A stretch of DNA of 64,000 bases from an uncultured bacterium (GCA_902788575.1 CADAKY010000009.1:1-64000), one strand, 5' to 3'; shown: positions 8,053 to 18,347, counted from the first letter of the stretch. Notes: a model not told the origin generated them from the letters alone. Numbers and translations: made by a program.

Positions 8053-9511
8053 GGGATACAGATTTTTCTTATATCCTTTTCTTGTTTTATTATTAATTAT
8101 AGCTTTTATTCTCAGGAACAATACAGCTGAAATATATGGTGCAATCGGCGATTATTATTATAGAAATAACAACCAGCAAAAAGCACAGTTCTTTTATGAA
8201 GAATCACTGCTGCAAAACCAAAATAATTATTCAATCAGAGAAAAATATGTTAATTCTATAATCAATTCTCCATTAACCGTTGAATCTCAGCAAAGGCTTG
8301 CAAATATAGTTCAGGATGGAATCAAAGACAGCGCATCAATGAATGCCGAATATTTTTTATACAATCTAAAACGGGAAATACATAACAAATATCCTCACAA
8401 TTATATTCTTCAGGCACCTTACAATCAAAAAATTCTCCACTGGGGGAAAATGCCGATTACATACGGATTCAAAAATCAATATACTGTACCGGATGAGATT
8501 ATTAAGGCTGTAAACGATGCCTTTAATGAATGGGAAAGAGCAAGTTCATGCAGAATAAAGTTTTCACAGGTGAAAATTAATCCGGATATTTGGGTGGAAT
8601 TTATTCAGGAATCCCCTCAGCAAATACAATACGGGCAAAAATATATTGTTGCGTATACAACCCCAATAATAAACCAGAGAATGCTGGAAAATATGGTTAT
8701 AAAATTTAACATAATAAATATCGAAGGAAAAATGTATTCTCCAAATCAGATATACAATACAGCTTTGCACGAAATTTTTCACGCACTCGGTTTAATGGGA
8801 CACTGTGATGAAAAAGAAAATATAATGCACATGACAAAAGATAACGATTCAGTTCTAAATGATACAAGGGTTAATTTGACATACGCAGACAAAATTACAC
8901 TTGATTTACTGTACAAAATAAAGCCGGATATAACAAATGCGGAAAATCTTGAATATAAGTACATTCCATATCTTGTTGTAGGCGGAAAAGAAGATGTTAA
9001 TTATATAAAGATTAATGAAGCGAAAAATTACATCAGAAAAGCACCATCTCTGCCAAACGGATATATTGATTTGGCGGATGCTCTTGTCTCGGAGAAAAAA
9101 TACAAGGAAGCGGTTGAAAACCTTGAAAAAGCATACAGACTCGCAAAATCAAAAGATACAAGATATATAGTTTTCTATAATCTTGCGGTTGCTTATTATT
9201 ATCAGGATGCATATATTCTGGCATTGGATTATCTGAACAATGCAAAAGAAATAAAAGACGAAAATGAACTTCATATTCTCGCGGCAGAAATTTATCTTAA
9301 ACAAAAACAAGAAGAAAAAGCCATTGAAGAATACAGATATCTTATTGCGCAGGAGCCTGAAAATATAGATTATGCAATTAATCTTGCCAATATATATGTA
9401 AGAAAGAAAAAACACATTCAGGCAAGAAATGTTCTCAGAGAATTTTTAAACAAAAACCCCAAAGAAAGAACAAACCCGAAGCTTTCACCTTACAAAAAAT
9501 TATTTTTATAA
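8042..9511 (+). CDS. matrixin-like zinc metalloprotease with TPR repeats
   Basis: A 489-aa protein with one N-terminal membrane anchor (residues 7-25). A metzincin-type domain follows with HEIFHALGLMGH at 243-254 (three zinc ligands and the catalytic Glu) and a downstream IMH Met-turn. Residues 330-480 form several tetratricopeptide-like helical pairs (ANALY-type patterns such as GYIDLADALVSEKKYKEAVENLEKAY). It most likely faces the periplasm. ATG 8042 follows AGAGG and overlaps the end of scpB. A soluble upstream TPR half-motif (residues 33-60) is also seen. Substrate unknown. Confidence 0.8.
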   Translation: MKNKGYRFFLYPFLVLLLIIAFILRNNTAEIYGAIGDYYYRNNNQQKAQFFYEESLLQNQNNYSIREKYVNSIINSPLTVESQQRLANIVQDGIKDSASMNAEYFLYNLKREIHNKYPHNYILQAPYNQKILHWGKMPITYGFKNQYTVPDEIIKAVNDAFNEWERASSCRIKFSQVKINPDIWVEFIQESPQQIQYGQKYIVAYTTPIINQRMLENMVIKFNIINIEGKMYSPNQIYNTALHEIFHALGLMGHCDEKENIMHMTKDNDSVLNDTRVNLTYADKITLDLLYKIKPDITNAENLEYKYIPYLVVGGKEDVNYIKINEAKNYIRKAPSLPNGYIDLADALVSEKKYKEAVENLEKAYRLAKSKDTRYIVFYNLAVAYYYQDAYILALDYLNNAKEIKDENELHILAAEIYLKQKQEEKAIEEYRYLIAQEPENIDYAINLANIYVRKKKHIQARNVLREFLNKNPKERTNPKLSPYKKLFL

Positions 9512-9659
9512 AACAAAATTCAAAAAATAATAAATCCGATTTTTAAATAGCGACAGGTGTTCTTAAAGGCGCAAAAACAACGAATAAGCGAAATCTCAAC
9601 TTAATGAATGAACAAAACAATATTTTTGCATGATAAAATAAATTCAGACGGGGAATTTT

Positions 9660-10046
9660 ATGAAACAAATTTTAGCAATATTATTTTTGTTTATTTGTAT
9701 TCCTGCATTTGCGGAACAAACTCCTGCTGCTCAAAATCCGATGACAGTTCCGCAAAACATAAACTTTGAACAATGCACAAAAATATTTAATATTCCAGCG
9801 GAAAAACTTTTTTATCTGACACTTGCGTCAATAAGTGCAAACCGTTTTAAGCCTGAAGAAATTCAGACATCTGACGGGTATGTTATTTTTAGTGTAAATA
9901 GGAATAAATATCTTGCAACGATTGCAAAAGTCGATAATGCTAATTCAATACTGAAAATAACACCCTGCAGCAATGTTTACAATTTTCCGCCGGGAATTAT
10001 TACGAATATCTATAAATATATTGATTTGAATTTAAAAAACATTTAG
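9660..10046 (+). CDS. secreted hypothetical protein, 128 aa
   Basis: An exported protein with a clear Sec signal peptide (MKQILAILFLFICIPAFA, cleavage after AFA). The mature part contains about 110 residues with two cysteines and alternating beta-like segments. No family is recognised. It ends 7 nt before the start of the solute-binding lipoprotein, so the two are probably cotranscribed from the TGATAAAAT-type -10 about 20-30 nt upstream. Confidence 0.7.
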   Translation: MKQILAILFLFICIPAFAEQTPAAQNPMTVPQNINFEQCTKIFNIPAEKLFYLTLASISANRFKPEEIQTSDGYVIFSVNRNKYLATIAKVDNANSILKITPCSNVYNFPPGIITNIYKYIDLNLKNI

Positions 10047-10053
10047 GGTAAAT

Positions 10054-11268
10054 ATGAAAAAATTTTTAGCATTATTTTTAACAATTTCAGCCATACTTCT
10101 TTTTACAGCCTGCTCTATAAGAAAAGAGGCGAGCCAAAAAGAAATTACATTCTGGACTTTGCAGATGGGCGATTTTTCTGATTATATGTACAAAGTTATA
10201 CGCAATTACGAAAAAGACCACCCGAACATTCAAATCAAGTGGGTCGATGTTCCGTTTTCAGAAGGTGAAAAAAGAACGCTTGCTGCTGTTATGACAGATA
10301 ATCCGCCGGATTTGATTAACCTTAATCCGGATTTTTCGGCTCTTTTGGCACAAAAAGGAACGCTGGAAGAAATATCTATGGAGGATACGGCTTCATTCAA
10401 TCAGGAGATAATCAAAGCACTTATGTACAATGATAAGCTGTATTCTATACCTTGGTATGCAACAAGCGCTATTACAATATACAACAAAGATTTATTTGCA
10501 AAATCCGGAATCTTAAGACTTCCTAAAACATACAATGAACTTGCGGCAATTTCCGAAAAAATTAAAACAAATACCGGCGCGTATGCATACATTCCGACTA
10601 TTACGGAAAATGATACAATGGTAAAAATTCTAAACAAATACGGAATTTCAGAAACACAGGATTTTTCATCAATGAAAAGTCAAAAAGTTTTTGAAATGTT
10701 TAAAAATCTGTATCAAAAAGAACTTATACCTCCGGAAAGCATAACTTATACCCATAGAGAAGCTCTCGAACAATATATGGCAGGAAAAGTTATTTTCTTC
10801 TCAGGCGGAGCTAATTTTCTTAATATGATTAAAGAAAACGCTCCTTCAATATATGAACAGACTGATGTTACGGAACAAATAAAAGGACCTGTCGGTCAAA
10901 ATGATTTTTCGGTTATGAATTTTGTAATTCCTAAAAAAGCGAAAAACAAAAAAGAAGCTTTGGATTTTTGTCTATATCTGACAAACGGAGAGAATCAACT
11001 TGAACTTGCAAAAATGACAAATGTAATATCAACGAATTCTGACGCTCTCAGGGACTCTTTTTATAACGACACTTCTGATTTGACTTCAAAAGCACGCTCT
11101 TTAAGTGCAAAGCAGATAAATAAAATTACCCCCCAATTAAGACAAAAAAGAAATCAAAAAGAAATAAATACTCAAATCAATACTGCTGTGCAAATGATTC
11201 TTTTGAACAAAGATTCGGTTGAGGGTGCATTGAAAAAAATTGTTACAAATCTAAACGAAATAGATTAA
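10054..11268 (+). CDS. ABC transporter solute-binding lipoprotein (family 1, sugar type)
   Basis: A 404-aa extracellular solute-binding protein. The lipobox LLFTAC places the lipidated cysteine at residue 20. EITFWTLQMGD, IQIKWVDVPFSEGEKRTLAAV, NPPDLINLNPDF and the hinge motif YSIPWYATSAITIYNKDLF are characteristic of sugar-binding (MalE/UgpB-like) proteins. No permease or ATPase genes are nearby, so it is an orphan component or works with a distant transporter. It is the second gene after a small secreted protein. The ligand cannot be read from the sequence. Confidence 0.85.
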   Translation: MKKFLALFLTISAILLFTACSIRKEASQKEITFWTLQMGDFSDYMYKVIRNYEKDHPNIQIKWVDVPFSEGEKRTLAAVMTDNPPDLINLNPDFSALLAQKGTLEEISMEDTASFNQEIIKALMYNDKLYSIPWYATSAITIYNKDLFAKSGILRLPKTYNELAAISEKIKTNTGAYAYIPTITENDTMVKILNKYGISETQDFSSMKSQKVFEMFKNLYQKELIPPESITYTHREALEQYMAGKVIFFSGGANFLNMIKENAPSIYEQTDVTEQIKGPVGQNDFSVMNFVIPKKAKNKKEALDFCLYLTNGENQLELAKMTNVISTNSDALRDSFYNDTSDLTSKARSLSAKQINKITPQLRQKRNQKEINTQINTAVQMILLNKDSVEGALKKIVTNLNEID

Positions 11269-11273
11269 AAAAC

Positions 11274-11313
11274 TAGCAAAAAATATTTTTACGTGTTTTC
11301 ATGCTAGTATAAA
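11274..11313 (+). promoter_or_regulatory. element A promoter
   Basis: TAGCAAAAAATATTTTTACG (11274-11293) is followed by GTTTTCAT and TATAAA (11308-11313). Near-identical elements precede the genes at 28551, 32956, 39005 and 54882, and looser forms precede those at 42998 and 22527. Confidence 0.55.
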
Positions 11314-11331
11314 ACCATCAAGGAGAAAAAG

Positions 11332-11709
11332 ATGATAACACCAATCAACCAAGCTCAACCACAATTTAAAGCCAGACTATATTCGGGTGACATTTCAGTG
11401 CTTGCTAATGAGGCAAAACGAACAACAGACCCCAAAGCAGCAATGAATGAACTTTTTGCTCTGTTGTCAGCAATGAAAGCAATGCCGGAAAGCGAAGCAA
11501 AGTTAATGTATAAAACAGAATTGCCTGCATCAAAGTTTAACCTAATTTTGGACGGAAAAAAGGCAGGCGGAAGTGCAATAAGTTTTACGGAAGCTTTAAA
11601 AAATCTTTTTACAAAAAGAATGCTATCTATTGAAGAATACAGCAAAAAAATGCAAAATAACTCTCCTATAGGATTCGATAACCTTAAAAAATTTGCAATT
11701 GATGCTTAA
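11332..11709 (+). CDS. short lineage-specific protein with N-terminal F-x-A-R signature, 125 aa
   Basis: The protein begins MITPINQAQPQFKARLYSG. The N-terminal pattern (short polar stretch, then F-x-A-K/R) recurs in proteins at 28551, 39005, 47128 and 50192. The rest is helical and rich in A, K and E, with no signal peptide or membrane segment. The start follows AAGGAG. It is monocistronic behind an element A promoter. No function is known to me. The shared N terminus could be a localisation or secretion tag, but that is inference. Confidence 0.7.
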   Translation: MITPINQAQPQFKARLYSGDISVLANEAKRTTDPKAAMNELFALLSAMKAMPESEAKLMYKTELPASKFNLILDGKKAGGSAISFTEALKNLFTKRMLSIEEYSKKMQNNSPIGFDNLKKFAIDA

Positions 11710-11786
11710 ATATTTATGTTTATTTTATAATTAGAAAGGCACATATTTATGTGTCTTGTTGAGTAGTGATAAAAACAGAGGATTAT

Positions 11787-13511
11787 ATGTTAAAAGAGTT
11801 TTTCTTAAAAGAAGTTGAGCAGTCAATATCAGATGGTATAAAAAATAACAAAATAGGACAAATGACAGAATATAAAGAAGGAAGCCTGCTGGTTGAAAAA
11901 CCGAAGAATGTTGAATTTGGCGACTTTGCAATCAATGTTTCTTCTCTTGCCCGCTCAGCACGCATTGCACCTCCGATGATTGCACAGGCTGTTGTAGATG
12001 GTCTAAATCCTGATGGTAAATATACTGTAAATGTTGTCGGCGGATTTATAAATTTTAAAGTCAGCAATTCACTTCTTGCTGATACGATTGAAGAAATCCT
12101 CAGAAAAAAAGAAAACTATGGTAAAGGTGAAAATATAAATAAAGAGAAAATCTTACTGGAATACGTTTCCGCTAATCCTACAGGTCCTTTCCATATCGGA
12201 CACGGACGCTGGGCAGCTATGGGAAGTGCACTTGCTAATCTTCTTAACTTCTACGGACACGAAGTTTATCAGGAATTCTATATAAATGATGCCGGAAGTC
12301 AGATTCAAAAGCTTGGAAATTCTCTCAGGATAAGGATTCGTCAGGAACTTGGCGAAAAAGTTGATTTCCCGACTGATGAAACAGAGAGAAAAAATTACTA
12401 CCCCGGAGATTATTTGATTCCTGTTGCAAAGAAATTCCTTGCAGAAAATCCAAATACAGATATTAATACTGTAGAGCTTCAAACGCTTTGTGATTTTGCA
12501 AAAGCCGAAATGGAAGCTTGCCAGAAAAAACTTTTGGAAGGTTTCAGGGTTCATTTTGATAAATTTTATTCGGAACTTGATTTGCATAAATCCGGCAAAG
12601 TTAATAAAAGATATCAAGAGCTTATGGATAAAGGATTTTTGTATGAGCAGGAAGGCGCGATGTGGTTTAGGTCTACTCAATTTGGTGACGACCAAGACCG
12701 CGTAATAAAAAAAGCTGACGGCTCAAACACTTATCTGACCGCGGATATCGCATATCACGCAGATAAATTTGACAGAGGATTTGACAGATTAATTGATATC
12801 TGGGGGGCTGACCACCACGGTTATATTGCCAGAGTAAAAGCTTCTCTTGAAGCTCTCGGATATGACCCTGATAAGCTGGAAGTGCTGTTGGGACAGCTTG
12901 TAAACCTTCTTATTGACGGAAACGAAGTCAGAATGGGCAAACGTAAAAATATGGTTACGCTTGATGATTTGATTGAAGAAGTCGGAGTTGATGCTACGCG
13001 TTACTGGATGTGTATGAGAAATATTGATATAACTCTTGATTTCGACATAGAACTTGCGAAACGCTCAACCGACGAAAATCCGGTATTCTATGTCCAGTAC
13101 GCTTATGCAAGAGTCTGTTCAATATTAAGAAATGCAGTAAGCGAAAGGGTTAATCAGGAAACAGGAGAAAAATTACCGGCTCCGATGACTCAAGAAGAAT
13201 TAAATGATTTAATTAATAATTTTGATAAATTAAGCGTTTTAAAAACTACAGATACCGCAAAAAGTTTGATATTAAAACTGGAAGAGTTTAAATCTGTAAT
13301 TTCATTATCTGCACAAAACAGAACGGTTTATACAATATGCAGATACGTTCAGGAGCTTGCACAAGAGTTCCATTCTTTCTACAATTCAAACCGTGTAATC
13401 GGTGAAGACAGAGAACTAATGAATGCAAGACTTGCGCTGATGGTAGCAATTAAAATTACATTAAAAAATGCACTTGATATTCTTGCAGTCTCAGCTCCGG
13501 AAAGAATGTAA
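11787..13511 (+). CDS. argS: arginyl-tRNA synthetase
   Basis: A 574-aa class I aminoacyl-tRNA synthetase that charges tRNA-Arg. It has the N-terminal Add1 domain, SANPTGPFHIGHG with the HIGH motif near residue 138, the AWGADHHGYIARV-type IWGADHHGYIARV segment, a degenerate KMSKS equivalent MGKRKNM, and the C-terminal DALR anticodon-binding domain ending in LDILAVSAPERM. ATG 11787 has AGAGGA 5 nt upstream and is preferred over an ATG 21 nt earlier. The preceding spacer contains TATAAT and a small GGCACATATTTATGTGTC hairpin. Confidence 0.95.
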   Translation: MLKEFFLKEVEQSISDGIKNNKIGQMTEYKEGSLLVEKPKNVEFGDFAINVSSLARSARIAPPMIAQAVVDGLNPDGKYTVNVVGGFINFKVSNSLLADTIEEILRKKENYGKGENINKEKILLEYVSANPTGPFHIGHGRWAAMGSALANLLNFYGHEVYQEFYINDAGSQIQKLGNSLRIRIRQELGEKVDFPTDETERKNYYPGDYLIPVAKKFLAENPNTDINTVELQTLCDFAKAEMEACQKKLLEGFRVHFDKFYSELDLHKSGKVNKRYQELMDKGFLYEQEGAMWFRSTQFGDDQDRVIKKADGSNTYLTADIAYHADKFDRGFDRLIDIWGADHHGYIARVKASLEALGYDPDKLEVLLGQLVNLLIDGNEVRMGKRKNMVTLDDLIEEVGVDATRYWMCMRNIDITLDFDIELAKRSTDENPVFYVQYAYARVCSILRNAVSERVNQETGEKLPAPMTQEELNDLINNFDKLSVLKTTDTAKSLILKLEEFKSVISLSAQNRTVYTICRYVQELAQEFHSFYNSNRVIGEDRELMNARLALMVAIKITLKNALDILAVSAPERM

Positions 13512-13566
13512 AGACTAAAAGAATTTTCCGCCGGTGATTTGTTTCCTTTTTCCCAAAACAAAAGCA

Positions 13567-14190
13567 CTAAATATTCTTTTCACAAAATTCTTCAATCGGA
13601 CATTCTTTGCAATTTGGTTTAATTGGCTTGCAAACATTCTGCCCGTGGGTTACAAGGAGAGAATTTATATCTATCCAATGTTTTACGGGAAGTTTTTCTC
13701 TGAGCGCAAATTCTGTTTCCTCAGGTGTTTTTGTTTTGACATATCCAAGGCGGTTAAAAATTCTGTGGACATGAACATCCACACAAATTGCAGGTTTGTT
13801 AAACCCTAGTGATAATACAAGGTTTGCCGTCTTTCGTCCGACACCTTTAAATTTGCACAACTCTTCAATTTCATCCGGAACCTTACCGCCTAATTCCTCA
13901 TCAATCTGACGTGAAAGCTCAATAATTTGTGCAGCTTTATTTTCATAAAATCCGACAGGATAAATCGCTTTGGCAAGAGTTTCCTTGGGAACGGATTTCA
14001 TATCATGCGGAGTTTTAGCTAATTCAAGCATCCTCAAAGTCGCAGGATAAGTAGTTCTGTCATTTGTCCTAAGGCTCAAAATGCAGGCTATCAAAACAAG
14101 ATACGGGTCTTTAAACGAATCCATAAGCTGAACAAATTCGCTCTTTTTTTGGTTTGCACTTTTTAGTTTTTCTACCAGTTCATCAATCAT
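13567..14190 (-). CDS. nth: endonuclease III
   Basis: A 207-aa HhH-GPD DNA glycosylase/AP lyase of base excision repair. The helix-hairpin-helix GVGRKTANLVLS with the catalytic Lys is followed by the catalytic Asp in CVDVHVHRIFNRLGY. The C-terminal [4Fe-4S] cluster motif C-x6-C-x2-C-x5-C is complete. Its ATG overlaps the stop codon of the upstream helicase-nuclease gene (ATGA), so the two DNA-metabolism genes form an operon. Confidence 0.94.
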   Translation of the reverse strand: MIDELVEKLKSANQKKSEFVQLMDSFKDPYLVLIACILSLRTNDRTTYPATLRMLELAKTPHDMKSVPKETLAKAIYPVGFYENKAAQIIELSRQIDEELGGKVPDEIEELCKFKGVGRKTANLVLSLGFNKPAICVDVHVHRIFNRLGYVKTKTPEETEFALREKLPVKHWIDINSLLVTHGQNVCKPIKPNCKECPIEEFCEKNI

Positions 14191-17100
14191 AAATTACTGT
14201 TTATAACTCTGTCTATACAAGCCTTTGGTGAATACTGCCACTCTCTTTGCGAAATTCTTGAAACCTTAAGTCCGCTTCTTTCAATAATGGTCTGCTTTTT
14301 CATGTTTGAAACTTTTGAAGACACTTTATCCTCTACTCCATCGCATTCTATAACAAACTTATTATCCACAAGAAGGTCTGCGCTCAAACCTGCTATTTCT
14401 ACCCCGCAGGTTACTTCGTGTCCGATTTGACGGAAGGCATCCGCCACTTCTCTTTCAAAAGAATTTTTATAGATATTTTCGTCAAAATCATCAGAAGATT
14501 TTAATGTAAATCTGTCTTCGTATTCCTGAACATAGCCCAGATAACTTCTTAAAAGTCCCTCCGGAAGCTCGCGCGGGTCTTTTGATATGAAATTAATCAT
14601 TTTGTATCTTGCTCTTGTTATTGCAACATTAAACAAGTTCGGCTTTTGCAGGAATATAAGGCTTTGCGGAAAACTGTTGTTTGCATAAGCCCATGAAATC
14701 AAGATTATATCTCTTTCATCACCTTGGAATGTATGTGCTGTACCGATTTCAATTTGGTGCTTTTCTATCATGTGTTCTGAAAGTACTTTTGCTACAGAAA
14801 TTTTAAGCTGTTCCACCTGCGCTCTGAATGGAGAAATAATCCCTATAGATACCGGTTTTTCGGGGTTCTTACGTTCATCTTCAACAACTATTTCATGAAG
14901 ACGCTTAACTAATGCCTCGATTTCAGGCAGATTTCTTGTTGCATCAAAATCGACCTTTCCGTCCGGAACAACAACAGTTTCAAGCACTTTTTCAGTATCG
15001 TCATTTCTGCGCATTACTCTGATTCTGTTGCCGTAAAATTCTTTGTTTGAGAAATTAATAATCGGCGGAAGACTTCTGAAATGTTCGTCCAAAAGCACAG
15101 GGTGCATAGAATAATAATTTGCAAGGTCAAACATTGAGTTTGTTCTGAACCGCCACATAAGCTGATATCTGTCAGTAATCCCATATTGCGAAAGAAAAGA
15201 CTGCTCTTTCGCTTTTTCAAGGAATGATAAATGCGGAAGCTGTTTATCATCACCTACTACAACAGCTTTTTTCGCCCTGAACAGAATCGGGAAACAGCTT
15301 GCAATATCGCATTGAGATGCTTCATCAATAATTACAACATCAAAAAGCCCCGGTTTCAGAGGAAGTGAACCTGATGCTGCATAAGTTGTTACACACCAGC
15401 AGGGGAAAGCTTCCAATAGCGGTTTAAAATCTTCTGTTTCAAGAAGTCTGTTTTGAAGATTTTGACGTCTTTCAACAAGCGATTTTGAGTGAACAAAAAG
15501 CCGCTGTCTTTTTACAGGGTCCTGCATTAAACCTTTTAAAGCCGCTCTTCTTTTTGTTTTTAGAATATCTATTGCAAGTCGTTTCTGCTTGCGTTTCATG
15601 TTTCGGATTTGTTCAGAGAATACGTGAATATTTCCGATTTTTTGAATTTCTGTTTCTATTTTTCTCGCGTTATAAATCAGTTTTGCATATTCAAGTTCAA
15701 CCTGAAGAATCGAAAGATTTTCATTTGTAACATCAAAAGTTTTGAGTTTAAGAATTTTTTTAAGATTTGAAAGTGATGAATGATTCTTTAAACCTGCCCA
15801 AAAACCCGATTTTTCAATATTTTCTGAAAGAGTTTTTATTATGTTTTCAATTGTTGAAATTTCATCACCTTTCAAAACTCTTTTTATATAAATATCATTT
15901 TGGTGCTGTGGCTCTTCAAGTTTGATTTGTTCATTAATTTGTGTCCACTCGCCTTCAAGCGAAATTATTTTTTCAGACTTTTTCTCTAAATCATTAATTG
16001 CCTTTAATAATTCTTCCATGTCTGAAACATCGCAAAGAATTGATTTTTCCAGACCTTCGTTTAAATCAACCTTGTTTGCAAGCAAGTCTTGAAGCTTCAT
16101 TGAAAGTTCCCGCTGATAATTCAGCCTTCCCGCTCTCAAAGCAAGGAACGGTGCGCCAAGCTCGTTAAGCCTTTCTGCAACAACATCAACAGCTTTATCC
16201 ATACGGGAAGCTACGAGAACGGTTTTTCCGTTTGCAATCAGATGTGCGGCAAGGTTTACAATTGTTTGTGATTTACCTGTCCCCGGAGGTCCGAAAACTG
16301 ATACAAGCCTTGCGTTTTCAACATTCTTAACTACATTCAACTGTGCATCTGAAAGTGATAAAGGTGTTACAGGGAAAAAGTTTTCAAGAGTCTTTTGCTG
16401 AGTATCTGTAGGTTTTGCCTGTGTGTACTCTTCGTTTATAAGGCTCAAAACGGTTTCTCTGTAGATTCCGCTCGGTTTTTCGGCAATTTGGGTTAATTCA
16501 TGCAGAACACCTGCGGTTGCAGACGGACGCTTTGTAAGAATAATTGCGCACTGGTTAGTAATATTTATTTTTTCAAGTTTGATAGCTTGTTTTTTCTGCG
16601 CTTCTTCCTCTTCTATAAGTTCATCAATATTCTCGGAATCAATTTTTCCGCTGTAAAAATCTTTTGTAATATTATCTTCTTCAATTTTAACTCCGGAATT
16701 AAGCGAAATATCAATGTCCGGAATAATTGATTTAAGCGTTGTTAAAAATATATCCAGCTTTTCCTGAGTAATTGGCGCAGACGGAACTACTTCCAGTAAA
16801 CCTTCTAAGAGGGATTCCGTCTCATCTTCATCGTCACTTTTTTTCATTAAAGCAGTCAAAGCACCGGTGTTGAGAGAAATAAATTCATCTGTAAGCATAC
16901 AGTTTATATTTACACCGTTTCTTTCAAGATGACAAGGCGCATACAGAAGCGGTGTAAGAAATTCAGTCTTTCTTCCGGTTTTGCTTTTCCCTGTAAGGAA
17001 AAGATATCCGTAAATCAGATACTTGTCTTTCTGGCTTGTTTCGGACTGAATCATAAGCTCTGTAATTTTCGGGTCTGAACCGTCAAGACGTAAATATTCA

Positions 17101-17288
17101 AGCCCTTGCGTAAAAAGGGTATCGTCTTCATTTAAGAAAATCCATTTGTTGTCTTTATCAGCCTTTAGGTTTCTGAAAGTAGAACTTTTTACTTCTTCCC
17201 TTACACAATCGTGAAGATATTGGCTTAATTTTTTAATAAAGCTGTTATTAAATGCCGAATTTATCGCTCTTGTTGCTTCCTGTAACAT
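14187..17288 (-). CDS. superfamily 1 helicase with C-terminal PD-(D/E)xK-type nuclease
   Basis: A 1033-aa protein. A Walker A motif, FGPPGTGKSQT, lies near residue 340. Walker B is DVVIIDEASQ, followed by GDDKQLPHLSF, IGTAHTFQGDERDI and NVAITRARYK, all typical of UPF1-like SF1 helicases (AAA_11/AAA_12). The last 110 residues (SFEREVADAFRQIGHEV, then SADLLVDNKFVIECDG) look like a small restriction-type nuclease domain. The N-terminal 300 residues are not recognised. Start ATG 17288 follows GGGAG. It is operonic with nth. It may act in repair or defence, which the sequence does not settle. Confidence 0.8.
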   Translation of the reverse strand: MLQEATRAINSAFNNSFIKKLSQYLHDCVREEVKSSTFRNLKADKDNKWIFLNEDDTLFTQGLEYLRLDGSDPKITELMIQSETSQKDKYLIYGYLFLTGKSKTGRKTEFLTPLLYAPCHLERNGVNINCMLTDEFISLNTGALTALMKKSDDEDETESLLEGLLEVVPSAPITQEKLDIFLTTLKSIIPDIDISLNSGVKIEEDNITKDFYSGKIDSENIDELIEEEEAQKKQAIKLEKINITNQCAIILTKRPSATAGVLHELTQIAEKPSGIYRETVLSLINEEYTQAKPTDTQQKTLENFFPVTPLSLSDAQLNVVKNVENARLVSVFGPPGTGKSQTIVNLAAHLIANGKTVLVASRMDKAVDVVAERLNELGAPFLALRAGRLNYQRELSMKLQDLLANKVDLNEGLEKSILCDVSDMEELLKAINDLEKKSEKIISLEGEWTQINEQIKLEEPQHQNDIYIKRVLKGDEISTIENIIKTLSENIEKSGFWAGLKNHSSLSNLKKILKLKTFDVTNENLSILQVELEYAKLIYNARKIETEIQKIGNIHVFSEQIRNMKRKQKRLAIDILKTKRRAALKGLMQDPVKRQRLFVHSKSLVERRQNLQNRLLETEDFKPLLEAFPCWCVTTYAASGSLPLKPGLFDVVIIDEASQCDIASCFPILFRAKKAVVVGDDKQLPHLSFLEKAKEQSFLSQYGITDRYQLMWRFRTNSMFDLANYYSMHPVLLDEHFRSLPPIINFSNKEFYGNRIRVMRRNDDTEKVLETVVVPDGKVDFDATRNLPEIEALVKRLHEIVVEDERKNPEKPVSIGIISPFRAQVEQLKISVAKVLSEHMIEKHQIEIGTAHTFQGDERDIILISWAYANNSFPQSLIFLQKPNLFNVAITRARYKMINFISKDPRELPEGLLRSYLGYVQEYEDRFTLKSSDDFDENIYKNSFEREVADAFRQIGHEVTCGVEIAGLSADLLVDNKFVIECDGVEDKVSSKVSNMKKQTIIERSGLKVSRISQREWQYSPKACIDRVINSNL

Positions 17289-17498
17289 TTTCTCTCCCAA
17301 AAATTTTAATAAAATATAATATGTACTTTTTCAAATTATACCATATATCATAACTTTTTCATACTATAAATATTGTATAATAGCGTTTTATTAAAATAAT
17401 TTGTCTTAAGCATAATCTCTGTTTTTGCATAAAAAATGTTTGTTGTATAATAAATCTATTAGAGGATATAGCTTTATTTTTGATTATAAGGAGGTCAA

Positions 17499-18200
17499 AT
17501 GGGCACTATAGAAATTACAAAAGAAATTGAAGAAAAATGCTGCGTACACCGCGGTGTTAAAGGAACTCCAGCTCCTATTCCTCAAGAAGGAGAGTGGACA
17601 AAATGTAAAGAAATCAAAGACATATCAGGTCTTACTCACGGATGCGGATGCTGCGCACCTCAACAAGGTACTTGCAAATTAACTCTTAACGTTAAAGAAG
17701 GCGTTATTCAAGAAGCACTTGTTGAAACAATCGGATGTTCAGGTATGACACACTCAGCAGCAATGGCAGGTGAAATCCTTCCGGGTAAAACTATTTTGGA
17801 AGCTTTGAATACTGACCTTGTTTGTGACGCAATCAACGTTGCAATGAGAGAATTATTCCTTCAAATCGTTTACGGAAGAACTCAGTCAGCATTCTCTGAA
17901 AACGGCTTGCCTGTTGGCGCAGGACTTGAAGATTTAGGTAAAGGTCTTTGCTCTATGTGTGGTACAATTCACTCTACCAAACAAAAAGGTGTTCGTTACC
18001 TTCAATTAACAGAAGGTTACATCCTTAAACTCGGTTTAGACAAAAACGATGAAGTTATCGGATATCAGTTCATCAACATGGGCAAATTTATGGATGCTAT
18101 TAAGAAAGGTGTAAACCCTCAGGAAGCATTTGACAAAAACGTAGGTACTTACGGCAGATTTGCTGATGCGGTTAAGTATATTGACCCGAGAGAAGAATAA
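17499..18200 (+). CDS. NifU-like iron-sulfur scaffold protein paired with GGGtGRT protein
   Basis: A 233-aa protein with an NifU/IscU-type core. Cysteines occur in CGCCAPQQGTC, ETIGCSGMTHSAAMAGEI and GKGLCSMCGT. The family is known next to GGGtGRT proteins in anaerobes, exactly as here (190 nt upstream). It probably binds or transfers an Fe-S cluster, but its specific client is not established. A perfect AAGGAGGT site precedes the ATG. Two TATAAT-like boxes (about 17377 and 17443) lie upstream. Codon choice is clean and the gene looks well expressed. Confidence 0.8.
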   Translation: MGTIEITKEIEEKCCVHRGVKGTPAPIPQEGEWTKCKEIKDISGLTHGCGCCAPQQGTCKLTLNVKEGVIQEALVETIGCSGMTHSAAMAGEILPGKTILEALNTDLVCDAINVAMRELFLQIVYGRTQSAFSENGLPVGAGLEDLGKGLCSMCGTIHSTKQKGVRYLQLTEGYILKLGLDKNDEVIGYQFINMGKFMDAIKKGVNPQEAFDKNVGTYGRFADAVKYIDPREE

Positions 18201-18206
18201 GGACAC

Positions 18207-18347
18207 GTGAACAGGTGAGCAAGTAATTAAGTGAACAAGTGATTTTAGTTCGCTATAGCTCACAAAAAAATTCAAGATTAAACAGTTCAAACTTAGTATA
18301 TATAAAATTTCTTAATCACCTGTTCGCATGCTCACTTAATCACTAAT
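18207..18347. repeat. imperfect inverted repeat of GTGAACAGGTGA-like units
   Basis: The spacer between the scaffold gene and the GGGtGRT gene holds repeated GTGAACAGGTGA / AAGTGAACAAGTGAT units (18207-18246) and an inverted counterpart (18313-18347, AATCACCTGTTCGCATGCTC). Fragments of the same repeat occur after ssb (about 56806-56822). It looks like an interspersed intergenic repeat able to form a hairpin. Confidence 0.5.

Noticed and set aside
18207-18347. CRISPR-like repeats of GTGAACAGGTGA
   Set aside because: Units are irregular, inverted and unspaced, and there is no spacer array or cas gene.
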